A stretch of 64,000 nt of DNA from Campylobacter taeniopygiae (GTDB lineage: Bacteria; Campylobacterota; Campylobacteria; Campylobacterales; Campylobacteraceae): contig NZ_NXLY01000006.1 in assembly GCF_005406225.1 (NCBI RefSeq), positions 1-64,000 of the forward strand, given 5' to 3'. This document shows positions 1 through 9,389 of this stretch, piece after piece; the stretch's first letter is position 1, and each line of letters opens with the position of its first letter. The position numbers were made by a program, and so were the translations under genes. The notes under the pieces are model-generated. The model was given only the letters and a program-made list of their open reading frames with translations. It ran no database searches and had not been told where the DNA came from.

Positions 1-1005
1 ATTTTTCACTAAAGATAATCTTCCATAATTTTCTTTTTGAGTAGATAAGATACCAGCACCTGCACCTATATCTCCAGTTATTTTAATACCTCTACCATCG
101 GCTGAAGTAAGAACCAAGCGTCCATTTTCATCTTTAGAAGCAGTAACACCTGTAGTATCTTTAACCGCATTGATCGCAGAAACTAAAGAACCATTACCAT
201 CACCATCTTGGTAAGCTACCTTACCAATATTAACACCATTGATTGTAAAATCATCTCCAGTTTCACCTGCTTTAATCGCAAAAGTTCCTGTAGTTTTTAC
301 ATCAAAACTTGCTCTAACACCTGTTTTATCAGCACTCTTATTGATCTCTTCAGCCAAAGCTCCAAGACCCGTTCCTACTGAAGTTGAGATCACTACACTA
401 TCAAATTTAAAATCTTCAATACCATTGTAGTTTTTAATAGTAAGACTTACAACTCCTGAATTATGACTTTGAGAACCAGTTTCAAATCTTGTCACACCGA
501 TTTTTGAAGACTGAGTAGCACCAATAGTTGCTTTTACAGTTTGATTTGAACTTGAACCAACTTGAAACTCTTGATTGGTAAAATTACCACTTAAAAGTTG
601 CTTACCGTTAAATGAAGTAGTATTAGCGATATTGTCAAGTTCTTCCATCAAACGATTGATATCAGCTTGAAGCATAGTTCTTGTTTTTAGACTTTGTCCA
701 TCTTGAGCTGCTTGAGTTGCTTTAGTTTTAATGGTATCTAAGATCTTAAGTTGCTCATCCATCGCTTTATCGGCAGTTTGTAAGATACCTAAAGCATCAT
801 TACCATTAGATATAGCTTGACCTAAAGTGTTAGCTTGAGAGCGAAGTGAATCTGCGATCGCCATCCCTGAAGCATCATCTGCTGCTGAGTTGATTCTAAG
901 ACCTGAACTAAGTCTTGCCAACGAACTATCTAAACTTTTAGCATTTAGATCTGAGTTTGCTTTAGCATTAAGAGCTGCAACGTTTGTATTTATACGAAAT
1001 CCCAT
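1..1005 (-). CDS. flaA: Flagellin FlaA, 3' part cut off by window edge
   Basis: Major flagellar filament subunit, secreted by the flagellar type III apparatus. The first 335 codons lie in the window and the C-terminal D1/D0 part lies beyond base 1. The protein starts [15 protein letters not shown], the canonical Campylobacter flagellin N-terminus, followed by the conserved D0/D1 segment ([19 protein letters not shown] near residues 29-47) and a Ser/Thr-rich variable D2 region where nonulosonate glycosylation normally occurs. The ATG at 1005 is preceded by AAGGAT and a sigma28-type promoter. I call it flaA rather than flaB because in NCTC 11168 flaA is the gene next to this Maf/DUF2920 cluster, with flaB downstream of it; flaB would lie outside the window. 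The [11 protein letters not shown] stretch resembles C. coli alleles more than typical C. jejuni ones (from memory). Confidence 0.95.
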   Translation of the reverse strand, partial: MGFRINTNVAALNAKANSDLNAKSLDSSLARLSSGLRINSAADDASGMAIADSLRSQANTLGQAISNGNDALGILQTADKAMDEQLKILDTIKTKATQAAQDGQSLKTRTMLQADINRLMEELDNIANTTSFNGKQLLSGNFTNQEFQVGSSSNQTVKATIGATQSSKIGVTRFETGSQSHNSGVVSLTIKNYNGIEDFKFDSVVISTSVGTGLGALAEEINKSADKTGVRASFDVKTTGTFAIKAGETGDDFTINGVNIGKVAYQDGDGNGSLVSAINAVKDTTGVTASKDENGRLVLTSADGRGIKITGDIGAGAGILSTQKENYGRLSLVKN

Positions 1006-1056
1006 TTTAAATCCTTTTAAATAAATTCAAGCTCATCCATGAACTTGTTAAACACT

Positions 1057-1083
1057 ATATCGTTTGCTTATAAAAAATCTTTA
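1057..1083 (-). promoter_or_regulatory. Sigma28 (FliA) promoter of flaA
   Basis: On the minus strand a TAAA element (1083-1080) is separated by 17 bases from CGATAT (1062-1057), about 50 bases upstream of the flaA ATG. This matches the known flaA late-flagellar promoter pattern of Campylobacter. It implies FliA-dependent, FlgM-controlled expression. Confidence 0.8.
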
Positions 1084-1101
1084 TAGCTTTTTGATAAAAA
1101 T

Positions 1102-2922
1102 TTAAATAATTTTTTGCAAACTCTCTTTTCTTATATTTAATTTTTCAATCAACAAAACAAGCCAAACTTTATAAGCTGTGATGATTAAAAATAGATATTT
1201 TTCCTCTTCTGCAATCTTTGCCAATATAATTTTACTTATTTCAAGTCCTCTTTTAAAAAACACTCCTTTTAAAACCCTATCTTGAAAAAGTGAATTGTTA
1301 TCCATAAAAGAATTAAAATGTTCTATATTTTTATAAACACTCAATAAAAACTCCAAAGGAAGAGCTTTGTTGCTTGAAAGGATCTTTTCTAAAGCGTCCT
1401 TTAACACTTTAGCATCTTCTAAAGTTTGATTGATAATATTTAGGTCCTTTTTTAAATTTTCTAAAACTTTTTTTAAAAGTTTATCGCTTCTATTTAAAGT
1501 TAAAATCTTTGGCATTTCTAAACTTTTTTTCTTTTCATCTCCAAATTTTAAACAACACTCTTCAAAACTTAATTCTTTTGTAAAGGCTATCCTAGCACCA
1601 CCTTCAGTGGCATTATAAAATTTTGCTTGAGTATTGTTAGCAAATAAAAATTCTAATTTTTTTCTATAATCATCCCAAGCTAAATGAGTCAAAACTTCAT
1701 CTTCTCCACCATAAGCTAAAATTTTTAAACTAGGGATATTTAAAGTACTATCTAAATCTTTTCCTAAAATAAAATCATTAAAGTGTGAATTGCCTTCCTT
1801 ATTATAAGCTAAATCCTGACCTATAATAACAATATTTTTAAATCCTAAAGCCAAAGCCAAAGCATAGCACATATGACCCACATGAGTTCCAGTATCTAAA
1901 TGCCCAAAATCATGCATATTAATATTTTTACAATATAAAGAATCACTCAAAACTATAGAAAAATTTAATTTACTTTCGCATACCAACTTAATAACATCAA
2001 AATGGGTACTTTGAGAAAAAACAAATAAGGTTTTATCTAATGATTTTATATTTTTAAAAAAAACCGAAGTTTTATCTTGACAATCCAAGTTTAAAACATA
2101 ATCCGGAGTAATATCGTTTTTATGAAGTAAAGGAAAAGCTCCATCAGCGCAAAAAATCACAAAATTTTCTTGATATTTTTTTAAAAGTGGAATTTGCTTT
2201 TCAAGGCTTGGTCCTGCACATACTACTATACAATTTTTAAATTGATTTTTTCTTTCCTGAATGATTCTTTGAAAAGAGATATTTTTAAGCATTGCTGGGA
2301 TATTTTGTATAAAATTATCATAACACTTTAAAGGTATCATTGAACTTGGATCTAGATTTCTAATCACAAGATTAATATTATCACAAATAATACGATCTAT
2401 TTTTGCAATTTCATCTATAAAATATTTTTTATAATAAGAATTCATAAACATTTCATAAAGACCAAGATATTCAAACATATCATTTTGATCAAAAAGTAAG
2501 CTTAATTGTGCATTAATTTTTTCTTCTTTGGTATCCACAAGATAGATTTTACCACTTCTTAATTCTTCACTAAGATCAATCACGCTTAAAGCTAAAACAA
2601 AAAGTTCTATTTCGCTCTCAAAAATAAAAATATGCTTATAAAATAAAGTTAAATTTTTAATAAGCAAAGCATTGCCTACACCATAGATACAAACAAAAGG
2701 ATATCTTAAGGTTTTTTCTAAAATACTCTTTTGAAAAAAAGCAATTTCTTGCTCAATATCACTATACATAAAAACTTGATTTTTTTGATCAAAAATATTT
2801 AAATTTTCATCCAAGCTAAAACGAACATGTTTTGAATTTTGAAAAAAATCTATAAGCTTTCTAGCCAAGGGTTCATTAACTCCGCTTACCAAAGCTTGAA
2901 TGTTTTTTTCTAAAATACTCAT
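1102..2922 (-). CDS. Maf (motility accessory factor) family protein, DUF115, flagellin glycosylation
   Basis: A 606-residue member of the Campylobacter '1318'/Maf family, equivalent to Cj1340c. The family carries a DUF115 (MptE-like) core and is linked to transfer of pseudaminic or legionaminic acid to flagellin in the cytoplasm. The core begins around residue 232 with VVCAGPSLEKQ (GPSL near 237-240). It continues with a DTGTHVGH segment near 343-350 and IIGQDLAY near 367-374, both typical of Maf proteins. No signal peptide or membrane segment is visible. It sits directly upstream of flaA and its start overlaps the stop of the upstream DUF2920 gene by 4 bases (ATGA), suggesting co-transcription. 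Which sugar it transfers cannot be read from sequence. No homopolymer tract is present in this copy. Confidence 0.85.
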   Translation of the reverse strand: MSILEKNIQALVSGVNEPLARKLIDFFQNSKHVRFSLDENLNIFDQKNQVFMYSDIEQEIAFFQKSILEKTLRYPFVCIYGVGNALLIKNLTLFYKHIFIFESEIELFVLALSVIDLSEELRSGKIYLVDTKEEKINAQLSLLFDQNDMFEYLGLYEMFMNSYYKKYFIDEIAKIDRIICDNINLVIRNLDPSSMIPLKCYDNFIQNIPAMLKNISFQRIIQERKNQFKNCIVVCAGPSLEKQIPLLKKYQENFVIFCADGAFPLLHKNDITPDYVLNLDCQDKTSVFFKNIKSLDKTLFVFSQSTHFDVIKLVCESKLNFSIVLSDSLYCKNINMHDFGHLDTGTHVGHMCYALALALGFKNIVIIGQDLAYNKEGNSHFNDFILGKDLDSTLNIPSLKILAYGGEDEVLTHLAWDDYRKKLEFLFANNTQAKFYNATEGGARIAFTKELSFEECCLKFGDEKKKSLEMPKILTLNRSDKLLKKVLENLKKDLNIINQTLEDAKVLKDALEKILSSNKALPLEFLLSVYKNIEHFNSFMDNNSLFQDRVLKGVFFKRGLEISKIILAKIAEEEKYLFLIITAYKVWLVLLIEKLNIRKESLQKII

Positions 2923-4166
2923 TTAATTCCTTCAATCTCTAACAATATCTTATCTTCTTTTTGAGTGAATTTATAAAGCAAATCTTCACAAGGATAGCTT
3001 ATGCTTTTTTCTTTATATTCTTTTTTAGGATGCTTTCTGATCTTTGCAAGTATAACAGGGAGTTCTTTTTCAATCAAAAGTTTTACAGGTATACCCATGC
3101 CATGATTTAGATTTTTTATAAATTTTCCATCAATTTGAGATTCATTGGTTATAGAATTTAATTTTGCATCAAAACCTAATTTTTCAAAATAATCATAAAG
3201 GGCTATTTTTTCCTCCAAAGGATCAAGATCATCTCTGATAGCATGATAACTCACATAATGAGTGTTTGGAAATTTAGCACATATTTCAAGATGACTTGGT
3301 TCTAAAATATTGCGAATCATACGCCTTGCCGGAGAGAAAAAATAAGGTGAAGAACTATTGCTTGTCCAAAAAGTTTTATTAGAGCAATGAAGATTTATAT
3401 GCGGGAATGTAAAATTTGGAAATTCGGAATATTGTACAAAGTCAATCTCTTTTCCAAATCCTACCATTCTCCATGAAAACTTAGCACCACCAGAATTATC
3501 AATCACTCCATCTATAAACCAAGGAGCGATTTTTGCAGCCAAATGTGATAAATATCCTCCCCTAGATGTGCCAATCATAATTATAGGAATACCCCCCCCC
3601 ATAGTATCAAACGGAGCATTTTTCTTTAAATAAAGAGCTACATTTACAAGATCTTGGGCTTGCATAATACCAAAATTTTGATACTCATTTTTTGTAGGTT
3701 GCAAACTCATGTGCAAATGTAAATAAAAATCTGAACTTAAAAATCCTTCTGTTTTTTTTACACTTAAATACCGATTAATGAAATTTAAAATTTCATTTAT
3801 TTGATCATAATTCTGAATTCTATCCACACTATAAGGAAGCTTTATGCCCACTGCTTGAGTAGTAGTATCTAAAATGAGTTTATCTATCTCATCTAAATAA
3901 AAAATTGCACCTGTTTGTGGACGATTTCCTATACAATGATAATTCACACTTGCAAAAGCTATGTTAAATTTTTGAATTAAATTTTCAGCAACAATATTTA
4001 GCATTTTATCACGACAATCGGATCCAACTCCTTGAGTGTAAAATACCAAAGCCTCAGGATTTTTTTTATCATCATACCACAATTTAAACTCGAGCTTTGA
4101 CTCTCTTTTTATATTAAGTTCAACATCATCACAAGAATCAATTTCATAAATTTTATTGATTAGCAT
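2919..4166 (-). CDS. DUF2920 ('617 family') alpha/beta-hydrolase-like protein, copy 1, phase-variable
   Basis: A 415-residue protein of the Campylobacter '617' family (DUF2920). It shows an alpha/beta-hydrolase-like nucleophile elbow, MIGTSRGG, with Ser near residue 201. A His-containing NHGMGI motif near 355 could complete a catalytic site. The biochemical function is unknown to me. A run of nine G on the coding strand (C9 at 3592-3600) encodes Gly190-192 just before the elbow; gain or loss of one G would truncate the protein before the proposed active site. As read, the frame is intact (ON). It is highly similar to its upstream neighbour, whose stop overlaps its start by 14 bases. The position between flagellin-glycosylation and competence genes suggests a surface-structure modification role, which is inference. 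Confidence 0.85.
   Translation of the reverse strand: MLINKIYEIDSCDDVELNIKRESKLEFKLWYDDKKNPEALVFYTQGVGSDCRDKMLNIVAENLIQKFNIAFASVNYHCIGNRPQTGAIFYLDEIDKLILDTTTQAVGIKLPYSVDRIQNYDQINEILNFINRYLSVKKTEGFLSSDFYLHLHMSLQPTKNEYQNFGIMQAQDLVNVALYLKKNAPFDTMGGGIPIIMIGTSRGGYLSHLAAKIAPWFIDGVIDNSGGAKFSWRMVGFGKEIDFVQYSEFPNFTFPHINLHCSNKTFWTSNSSSPYFFSPARRMIRNILEPSHLEICAKFPNTHYVSYHAIRDDLDPLEEKIALYDYFEKLGFDAKLNSITNESQIDGKFIKNLNHGMGIPVKLLIEKELPVILAKIRKHPKKEYKEKSISYPCEDLLYKFTQKEDKILLEIEGIK
3592..3600. repeat. Poly-C/G9 contingency tract inside DUF2920 copy 1
   Basis: Nine consecutive C on the plus strand, read as G9 in the gene (the G of an ATG codon, then GGG GGG GG). Tracts of this length in Campylobacter are known slipped-strand phase-variation switches. 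The present length keeps the gene in frame. Confidence 0.9.
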
Positions 4167-5406
4167 TTTTAACCTCTAGCAATATCTTATCTTCTTTTTG
4201 AGTGAATTTATAAAGCAAATCTTCACAAGGATAACTTATACTTTTATCTTTGCATTCTTTTTTAGGATATTTTTTAATCTTTTCAAGCATAATAGGAAGT
4301 TCTTTTTCAATCATAAGTTTTATAGGTATTCCCATACCATGCTCTAAACTTTTTATAAATTTTCCATCGATTTGAGACTCTTTGGTGATAGAATTTAACT
4401 TTACATCAAAACCCAATTTTTCTAAACAATCATAAAGAGCTATTTTCTCTTCCAAAGGATCATACTGATCCTTAATAGCATGGTAACTTACATAATGACT
4501 ACTAGGAAATTTAGCACAAATCTCAAGATGAGTCGGCTCTAAGATATTGCGAATAACACATCTTGCTGGAGAGAAAAAATAAGGCGAAGCACTATTGCTT
4601 GTCCAAAAAGTTTTTGTAGAACAAAAAACTTTTATATGCTGAAAAAAATCGAAAGTTGAAAATTCTGAATACTGCGTAAAATCGATCTCTTTGCCAAATC
4701 CAATCGTTCTCCACAAAAATTTAGCACCGCCAGAATTATCAATCACTCCATCTATAAGCCAAGGAGCAATTTTAGCCGCTAAATGTGCCAAATATCCTCC
4801 TCTAGAAGTACCGATCATGATCACAGGAATACCCCCCCCCATTGTATCAAAAGGAGCATTGTTTTTTAGATAAAGCGCTACATTTATAAGATCTTGAGCT
4901 TGCATAATACCAAAATTTTGATACTCATTTTTTGTAGGCTGCAAACTCACATGTAAATTTAAAAAATAATCCATTCTAAATCTACCCTCTTTTTTTCCTT
5001 CTATCAAACTTTGATTGATAAAATGAAAAATTTCACTCATCTGTTCATAATTTTGAATTTTATCTACACCATAAGGAAGTTTAATACCTGCTGCTTGAGT
5101 GGTAGCATCTAAAATAAGTTTATCGATTTCATCCAAATAAAAAGTAGAGCCTGTTTGAGGACGATTTCCTATACAATGATAATTTACACTCGCAAAGGCT
5201 ATATTAAATTTTTGAATTAAATTTTCAGCAACAATATTTAGCATTTTATCATGACAATCAGATCCAACACCTTGTATAAAAAACACTAAGACTTCGGGAT
5301 TTTTTTCATCATCATGCCACAATTTAAATTCAAGCTTTGATTCTCTTTTTATGCCAAGCTCTACATCATCACAAGAATCGATTTCATAAGTTTTACTCAT
5401 TAACAT
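4153..5406 (-). CDS. DUF2920 ('617 family') alpha/beta-hydrolase-like protein, copy 2, phase-variable
   Basis: About 417 residues, a tandem paralogue of the next gene with very similar sequence over its whole length. It has the same GTSRGG elbow (Ser near 201), a HGMGI motif near the C-terminus, and the same G9 tract (C9 at 4832-4840), also in the ON frame. The start is ambiguous: ATGATG at 5409/5406, with AGGGG placed six bases before the second ATG, and the second ATG gives the N-terminus that best aligns with the paralogue. A further ATG lies at 5400. It overlaps the end of ctsG, so translation is probably coupled. Divergence is concentrated in short blocks while long stretches are identical, which fits duplication followed by gene conversion. 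Function unknown. Confidence 0.85.
   Translation of the reverse strand: MLMSKTYEIDSCDDVELGIKRESKLEFKLWHDDEKNPEVLVFFIQGVGSDCHDKMLNIVAENLIQKFNIAFASVNYHCIGNRPQTGSTFYLDEIDKLILDATTQAAGIKLPYGVDKIQNYEQMSEIFHFINQSLIEGKKEGRFRMDYFLNLHVSLQPTKNEYQNFGIMQAQDLINVALYLKNNAPFDTMGGGIPVIMIGTSRGGYLAHLAAKIAPWLIDGVIDNSGGAKFLWRTIGFGKEIDFTQYSEFSTFDFFQHIKVFCSTKTFWTSNSASPYFFSPARCVIRNILEPTHLEICAKFPSSHYVSYHAIKDQYDPLEEKIALYDCLEKLGFDVKLNSITKESQIDGKFIKSLEHGMGIPIKLMIEKELPIMLEKIKKYPKKECKDKSISYPCEDLLYKFTQKEDKILLEVKNANQ
4832..4840. repeat. Poly-C/G9 contingency tract inside DUF2920 copy 2
   Basis: A second nine-base C run (G9 in the gene) at exactly the homologous position of the paralogue, also in the ON frame. Two identical tracts in adjacent paralogues allow four combined ON/OFF states. 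Confidence 0.9.
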
Positions 5407-5920
5407 CATTCACCCCTATTAAAGTATAAGTTTTTGAAGCTAGATTTTTAAAAATTTCACTTTTGCTTAAGGCTATACAAGCTTTATTTTTAGAAGTACT
5501 TGTAAAATCTACATTTTCTAAATCATTACTAGAGCCATTGGCTATACTTTCTATAGCTCTTTTGCTTACTTCATTACTTGAAATTCCCATTAAAATAAAG
5601 TCTGATTTATTGATAAATATAAGCTTTAAACACCTCTCATCATCGCCCACTTTGAAATTCACTTCTTTAATTCCACTAAAATCTTTCAGATCAACGTTTT
5701 CAACTCCGCTGACATTACTCATAGAATTGATCGTGCTTAAAGCATCATTTTTTAAAGCATAGATACTAATATCATTGATCAAAGTTTTAAGATTATTTAA
5801 AGATTTGCTTAATTCTGCCTCATCTTTACTTGAGCTTAATTTTGGCAAAGCAATGGCTGCTAAAATTCCCAAAATAATGATAACAAAGACAAGCTCTAAA
5901 ATAGTAAAAGCTCTTTTCAT
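5393..5920 (-). CDS. ctsG: Type II secretion/competence pseudopilin CtsG
   Basis: A 175-residue pseudopilin, equivalent to Cj1343c, needed for natural transformation in C. jejuni as part of the Cts DNA-uptake system. The N-terminus MKRAFTILELVFVII is a class III prepilin signal: short basic leader, Ala at -1 instead of the usual Gly, Phe at +1 and Glu at +5, followed by a hydrophobic helix to about residue 26. The rest is a globular periplasmic domain with two cysteines (near 97 and 147) that could form a disulfide. It lies 3 bases downstream of tsaD and overlaps the following DUF2920 gene, so it appears to be part of a long leftward transcription unit. A prepilin peptidase is not in the window. 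Confidence 0.88.
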   Translation of the reverse strand: MKRAFTILELVFVIIILGILAAIALPKLSSSKDEAELSKSLNNLKTLINDISIYALKNDALSTINSMSNVSGVENVDLKDFSGIKEVNFKVGDDERCLKLIFINKSDFILMGISSNEVSKRAIESIANGSSNDLENVDFTSTSKNKACIALSKSEIFKNLASKTYTLIGVNDVNE

Positions 5921-5923
5921 TAA

Positions 5924-6931
5924 TTATATCCTTAAGAAGTTTTTATTTTTTGGACTAAGAATTTCTTCGTCTATGCTTACAAATTCAGATCTTTTATAGG
6001 CATCTACTGCAGCTCTTGCTATCATCAAAGCATTATCAGAGCAGTATTTTAAAGGAGCTAATTTTAATTTAGTATGGTATTTTTCACATAAATTTTGCAA
6101 ACGCGAACGCAAGGTTAAATTCGCACTCGCACCCCCAACAATACCAAATTGCTTAAAAGAATATTGTTTAAAAATTTTTTCTAATTTATCTAAGATATGC
6201 TCACAAGCAGCTTCTTCAAAGCTATAAGCGATTTCTGCTTTTATATTTTCATCCAAATTTTCATACTTTAAAATTTCTAAACGCACCGCATTTTTAAGTC
6301 CTGAAAAACTATAGGCTAATTCTTTAGAATGCTTTAAAGGAATGCTGAATTTTATATTTTTATCTTTAGCTTTTTTGGCTAAATTTTCTATAATCACACC
6401 ACCTGGGTAACCCAAACCCATCATTTTAGCTACTTTATCAAAACTTTCTCCAAAACTATCATCGTTTGTGCTAACTAAAATCTGTATCTCTCTTTTGTCG
6501 TCGATGTAAAGTACCATAGTATGCCCACCACTTACAAGCAAAATTCCTATGTCAAGATTGACTTCTTCTTCTAAAAAAAGACTATAGATGTGTCCTTTAA
6601 GATGATTGATAGCAATGAGGGGCAATTTTAAACCTACCGCTAAAGTCTTAGCCATAGTAATACCCCCAAGTAAAGAAACACTAAGTCCTGGTTCATTGGT
6701 AACGGCTATAGCACAAAGTTTGCTAAAATAATCTTTACATTGTGCTAAGATATTAGGCAATGCTGCACTATGAAGACGCGCCGCAAGCTCTGGCACAACC
6801 CCACCATAAACACTATGTTCAAGCTCTTGAGAAATTTTTTTATAAAACACACATTCTAAATTATCTTTATTGATGATAGCAATAGAACTATCATCACAAG
6901 AGCTCTCTATAGCTAAAATCAAATTTTTCAT
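5924..6931 (-). CDS. tsaD: tRNA N6-threonylcarbamoyladenosine transferase TsaD
   Basis: Transfers the threonylcarbamoyl group to A37 of ANN-decoding tRNAs, acting with TsaB/TsaE and the TsaC product; essential and cytoplasmic. At 335 residues it is the normal family length. Visible motifs are SSCDDSS near residue 10-16, the GGVVPELAARLH motif near 43-54, NHLKGH near 109-114 supplying the metal-binding histidines, and SGGHT near 134-138. It was formerly annotated gcp (glycoprotease). It overlaps pgp1 by 4 bases (ATGA) and is followed closely by ctsG, so it is expressed from the dxr-pgp1 side. Nothing is missing from the active site. Confidence 0.95.
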   Translation of the reverse strand: MKNLILAIESSCDDSSIAIINKDNLECVFYKKISQELEHSVYGGVVPELAARLHSAALPNILAQCKDYFSKLCAIAVTNEPGLSVSLLGGITMAKTLAVGLKLPLIAINHLKGHIYSLFLEEEVNLDIGILLVSGGHTMVLYIDDKREIQILVSTNDDSFGESFDKVAKMMGLGYPGGVIIENLAKKAKDKNIKFSIPLKHSKELAYSFSGLKNAVRLEILKYENLDENIKAEIAYSFEEAACEHILDKLEKIFKQYSFKQFGIVGGASANLTLRSRLQNLCEKYHTKLKLAPLKYCSDNALMIARAAVDAYKRSEFVSIDEEILSPKNKNFLRI

Positions 6932-8316
6932 TCAAATTCCACTAAAATAGAACCGATGAATTTATCTTTAGTTTTTGCCGCTTTTAAGATACTTGGATCT
7001 AGAATTTTTGCTTTTTTAATCAACTTTGCATCCGTAGTATTTTCTAAAAGCTGCTGTAAATTTGCCCATCTTAATTCATAAAATTCTACACGATAAATTT
7101 TACCCGCCATATCTAAAGAATAAGCTTGTTGCATATCTTTTTTATGCACAAAAATATTACTTTCATCTTTACCATGATCAAAACCTATGATATTAACACG
7201 CACTCCTTTAATACTAGGAATGAAAAAATTTTCCTTAACTTTAACCTTGGTGCCAAAATGCACGATGAGATCTTTTTGATCTGCCTTTATAGCCACCTCA
7301 TCAAAAGGATCACTAAATTCTAAATACTCAGGATAAATTCTTGTTTGAAAACGATTGCCATACTGGACAAAAAAAGAAGAGCCATCAGCAATAACAGCTG
7401 TAAGTTCATTGCTTGTATTGTAGTTTAGCTCTTTATTGACTGGAAAAGGCAAATATTTGATCGTTTTTCTTGGATTTTTTAAAGAGAGTAAAATTCTATC
7501 ATCAAAAAGCTTCACTTCAAGTTCGCGATTGATCGCTTCTTTTACACCTTCTGGGGTTAATTCAAAATCTCTTGTAAATTCAATGCCAGCTGTTTTTAAA
7601 TAATTTTCAATAGCCAAAAGATGATAATAAGCCCTTAAATTAACGGGTAAATTTTTACTCGCCTCATTAGCAAAAGCGGCTTTATGATGAGAAATAACAA
7701 AATAAGTCAGAGCCTTAAGCATTTCTGTATCGCCTAATTCTTGAGTTTTGGTATTTTTTAAATGATAGGCATGTTTAGGATCAGCTAAAGAGGAATTAAC
7801 GCTATTAACCGTTTGCGTAGCGATATTTTCAAGATCGGGATATTTACTTGCATTGATTTCGCTTGTATCGATTACGCTAGAATTTCCCCATCTTTTAGGA
7901 TTTTGCAAAGCATCCACATAAGTAGGTTTGTAAAATCCCCATCCATCATGAAGATTGATCACCATGCTAACTTCAGGTAATAAAATAAGCTTTTTAATAC
8001 GCTCAATCGTTTTATAATCAGGATCCTTTGGACTAATACTCGCAAATTTTCGGTTTAAATCGCCATTATTTCCACGAGAACGCTTGATAATACTATCAAA
8101 GGCCAAATTAGGCGCCACGATAATCTTACCCTTGGTGATATTATAATCACTCAAAAGCAAACTTGCAGCATGAAAACCACCAGGCTCATCACCTTGAATC
8201 CCACCAAAAATCAAAACCGTATTATTATCATCTAAGCTTTTTCCATTCTCCCCTACACTAAAATCCAAAGCAAAGACACTCGTATATAAAAACAATACAA
8301 CTAAAAAAAATTTCAT
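6928..8316 (-). CDS. pgp1: Peptidoglycan D,L-carboxypeptidase Pgp1 (helical cell shape)
   Basis: A periplasmic zinc D,L-carboxypeptidase that trims tetrapeptides to tripeptides in peptidoglycan; loss in C. jejuni gives straight cells. About 462 residues. An N-terminal signal peptide (FFLVVLFLYTSVFA) is followed by an M14-like domain with GGIQGDEPGGFH near residues 38-49 and NLHDGWGF near 121-128, which carry the metal ligands. I chose the ATG at 8316 because AAGG lies about seven bases upstream; the in-frame TTG at 8319 is less well placed. The ATG overlaps the dxr stop, so translation is coupled. No truncation is seen, so helical morphology is predicted. Confidence 0.92.
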   Translation of the reverse strand: MKFFLVVLFLYTSVFALDFSVGENGKSLDDNNTVLIFGGIQGDEPGGFHAASLLLSDYNITKGKIIVAPNLAFDSIIKRSRGNNGDLNRKFASISPKDPDYKTIERIKKLILLPEVSMVINLHDGWGFYKPTYVDALQNPKRWGNSSVIDTSEINASKYPDLENIATQTVNSVNSSLADPKHAYHLKNTKTQELGDTEMLKALTYFVISHHKAAFANEASKNLPVNLRAYYHLLAIENYLKTAGIEFTRDFELTPEGVKEAINRELEVKLFDDRILLSLKNPRKTIKYLPFPVNKELNYNTSNELTAVIADGSSFFVQYGNRFQTRIYPEYLEFSDPFDEVAIKADQKDLIVHFGTKVKVKENFFIPSIKGVRVNIIGFDHGKDESNIFVHKKDMQQAYSLDMAGKIYRVEFYELRWANLQQLLENTTDAKLIKKAKILDPSILKAAKTKDKFIGSILVEFE

Positions 8317-9389
8317 CAAACACCTTTTAAATATTTCCTTGTTTTATCATCGTATTCAAAAACTTCTTCAATGCTTGAAATTTTAGGAACTCCAAAATGA
8401 TCAAGCGCTTTAAAAATCGTCTTTGAAATATCCAAAAAACTACCCTTATAATTTAAAAAATTTTCCACCCCAACCTCATTAGCCGCATTGATAATCACGC
8501 CTAAATGAGGTTCTTTTAAAAGCCAATCTTTGAGTTTAAAAACAGGATATTTTCTTGTACTGATTTCATAAAATTTTAAACTAGAAAGTTTAACAAAATC
8601 AATAGGATCTAAAATTTGAGTTTCATGAGTAGAAAAAATAGCTTCTGAAATAGCGAGTTTCATATCGGCTTTTGAAAAATATGCCGTAGTCGCACCATTT
8701 CTAAATTCGCACATTGCATGAATGATGGATTTTGGCTCTATTAGAGCATCAATATCCTTAAAATCATACAAATGATACGCCTCTATGATTTCAAAAAGCT
8801 TATTTACCATGGTTGCGCTATCTATAGTTATCTTAGCTCCCATTGCCCAATTTGGATGCTTGAGAGCATCTTTAGGAGTAACATTTTTTAGATCTTTAAT
8901 TTTACTTTTGCGAAAAGCCCCACCACTTGCAGTAATATAAAGTTTTTTAATATTTTGTTTATCTTGAAGTAAAAAATTTAAAGCTGAATGCTCGCTATCT
9001 ACAGGGATAATTTTAGCCCCTTTTAAAAAATTTCCTGCTACCACTAAACTTTCTTTATTAGCAAGAGCAATTTTTTTGCCTAATTCTTTTGCTTTAATAG
9101 TGCTTTTTAATCCTGCAAATCCTACTATAGCATTAAGCAAAAAATCATCTTGGCAATTTTGCAAAATTTCTTCCAAACCAGTTTGCCCTATAAAAACCTT
9201 ATCATGCTTTACTAAATGCTTATCTTTGGCATTTTTTATCGCGACAAATTGAGGCTTAAAAGCTTGAATTTGCTGATTTAAAAGCTTAATATTTTCTCCA
9301 CAAGCAAGGGCTGAAATTTTGATATTTTTTAAAGCGGCAAGCTTAAGAGCATTAACTCCTATACTTCCAGTACTTCCAAAAACGATCAT
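8316..9389 (-). CDS. dxr: 1-deoxy-D-xylulose 5-phosphate reductoisomerase
   Basis: Second step of the MEP isoprenoid pathway, converting DXP to 2-C-methyl-D-erythritol 4-phosphate with NADPH in the cytoplasm. The 357-residue length is slightly short of the E. coli enzyme, as usual for this genus. The NADPH motif GSTGSIG lies at residues 5-11. The substrate/metal region shows VDSEHSA near 132-138, ASGGAFR near 155-161 and [16 protein letters not shown] near 183-198. Its ATG overlaps the cdsA stop by 4 bases (ATGA), and its own stop is at the start of pgp1. The block thus links lipid-carrier, phospholipid and wall functions. Confidence 0.96.
   Translation of the reverse strand: MIVFGSTGSIGVNALKLAALKNIKISALACGENIKLLNQQIQAFKPQFVAIKNAKDKHLVKHDKVFIGQTGLEEILQNCQDDFLLNAIVGFAGLKSTIKAKELGKKIALANKESLVVAGNFLKGAKIIPVDSEHSALNFLLQDKQNIKKLYITASGGAFRKSKIKDLKNVTPKDALKHPNWAMGAKITIDSATMVNKLFEIIEAYHLYDFKDIDALIEPKSIIHAMCEFRNGATTAYFSKADMKLAISEAIFSTHETQILDPIDFVKLSSLKFYEISTRKYPVFKLKDWLLKEPHLGVIINAANEVGVENFLNYKGSFLDISKTIFKALDHFGVPKISSIEEVFEYDDKTRKYLKGV

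Noticed and set aside
239..430. Short plus-strand frame inside flaA
   Set aside because: Opposite the conserved flagellin coding sequence and without a ribosome-binding site.
2919..5409. Tandem near-identical genes as a possible mobile element
   Set aside because: No transposase, terminal inverted repeats or target duplication; a simple paralogous duplication of a phase-variable family explains it.
5463..5762. Open frame of 99 codons opposite ctsG
   Set aside because: Antisense to a clear pseudopilin gene; the Leu/Ser/Ile-rich translation is typical of a shadow frame.
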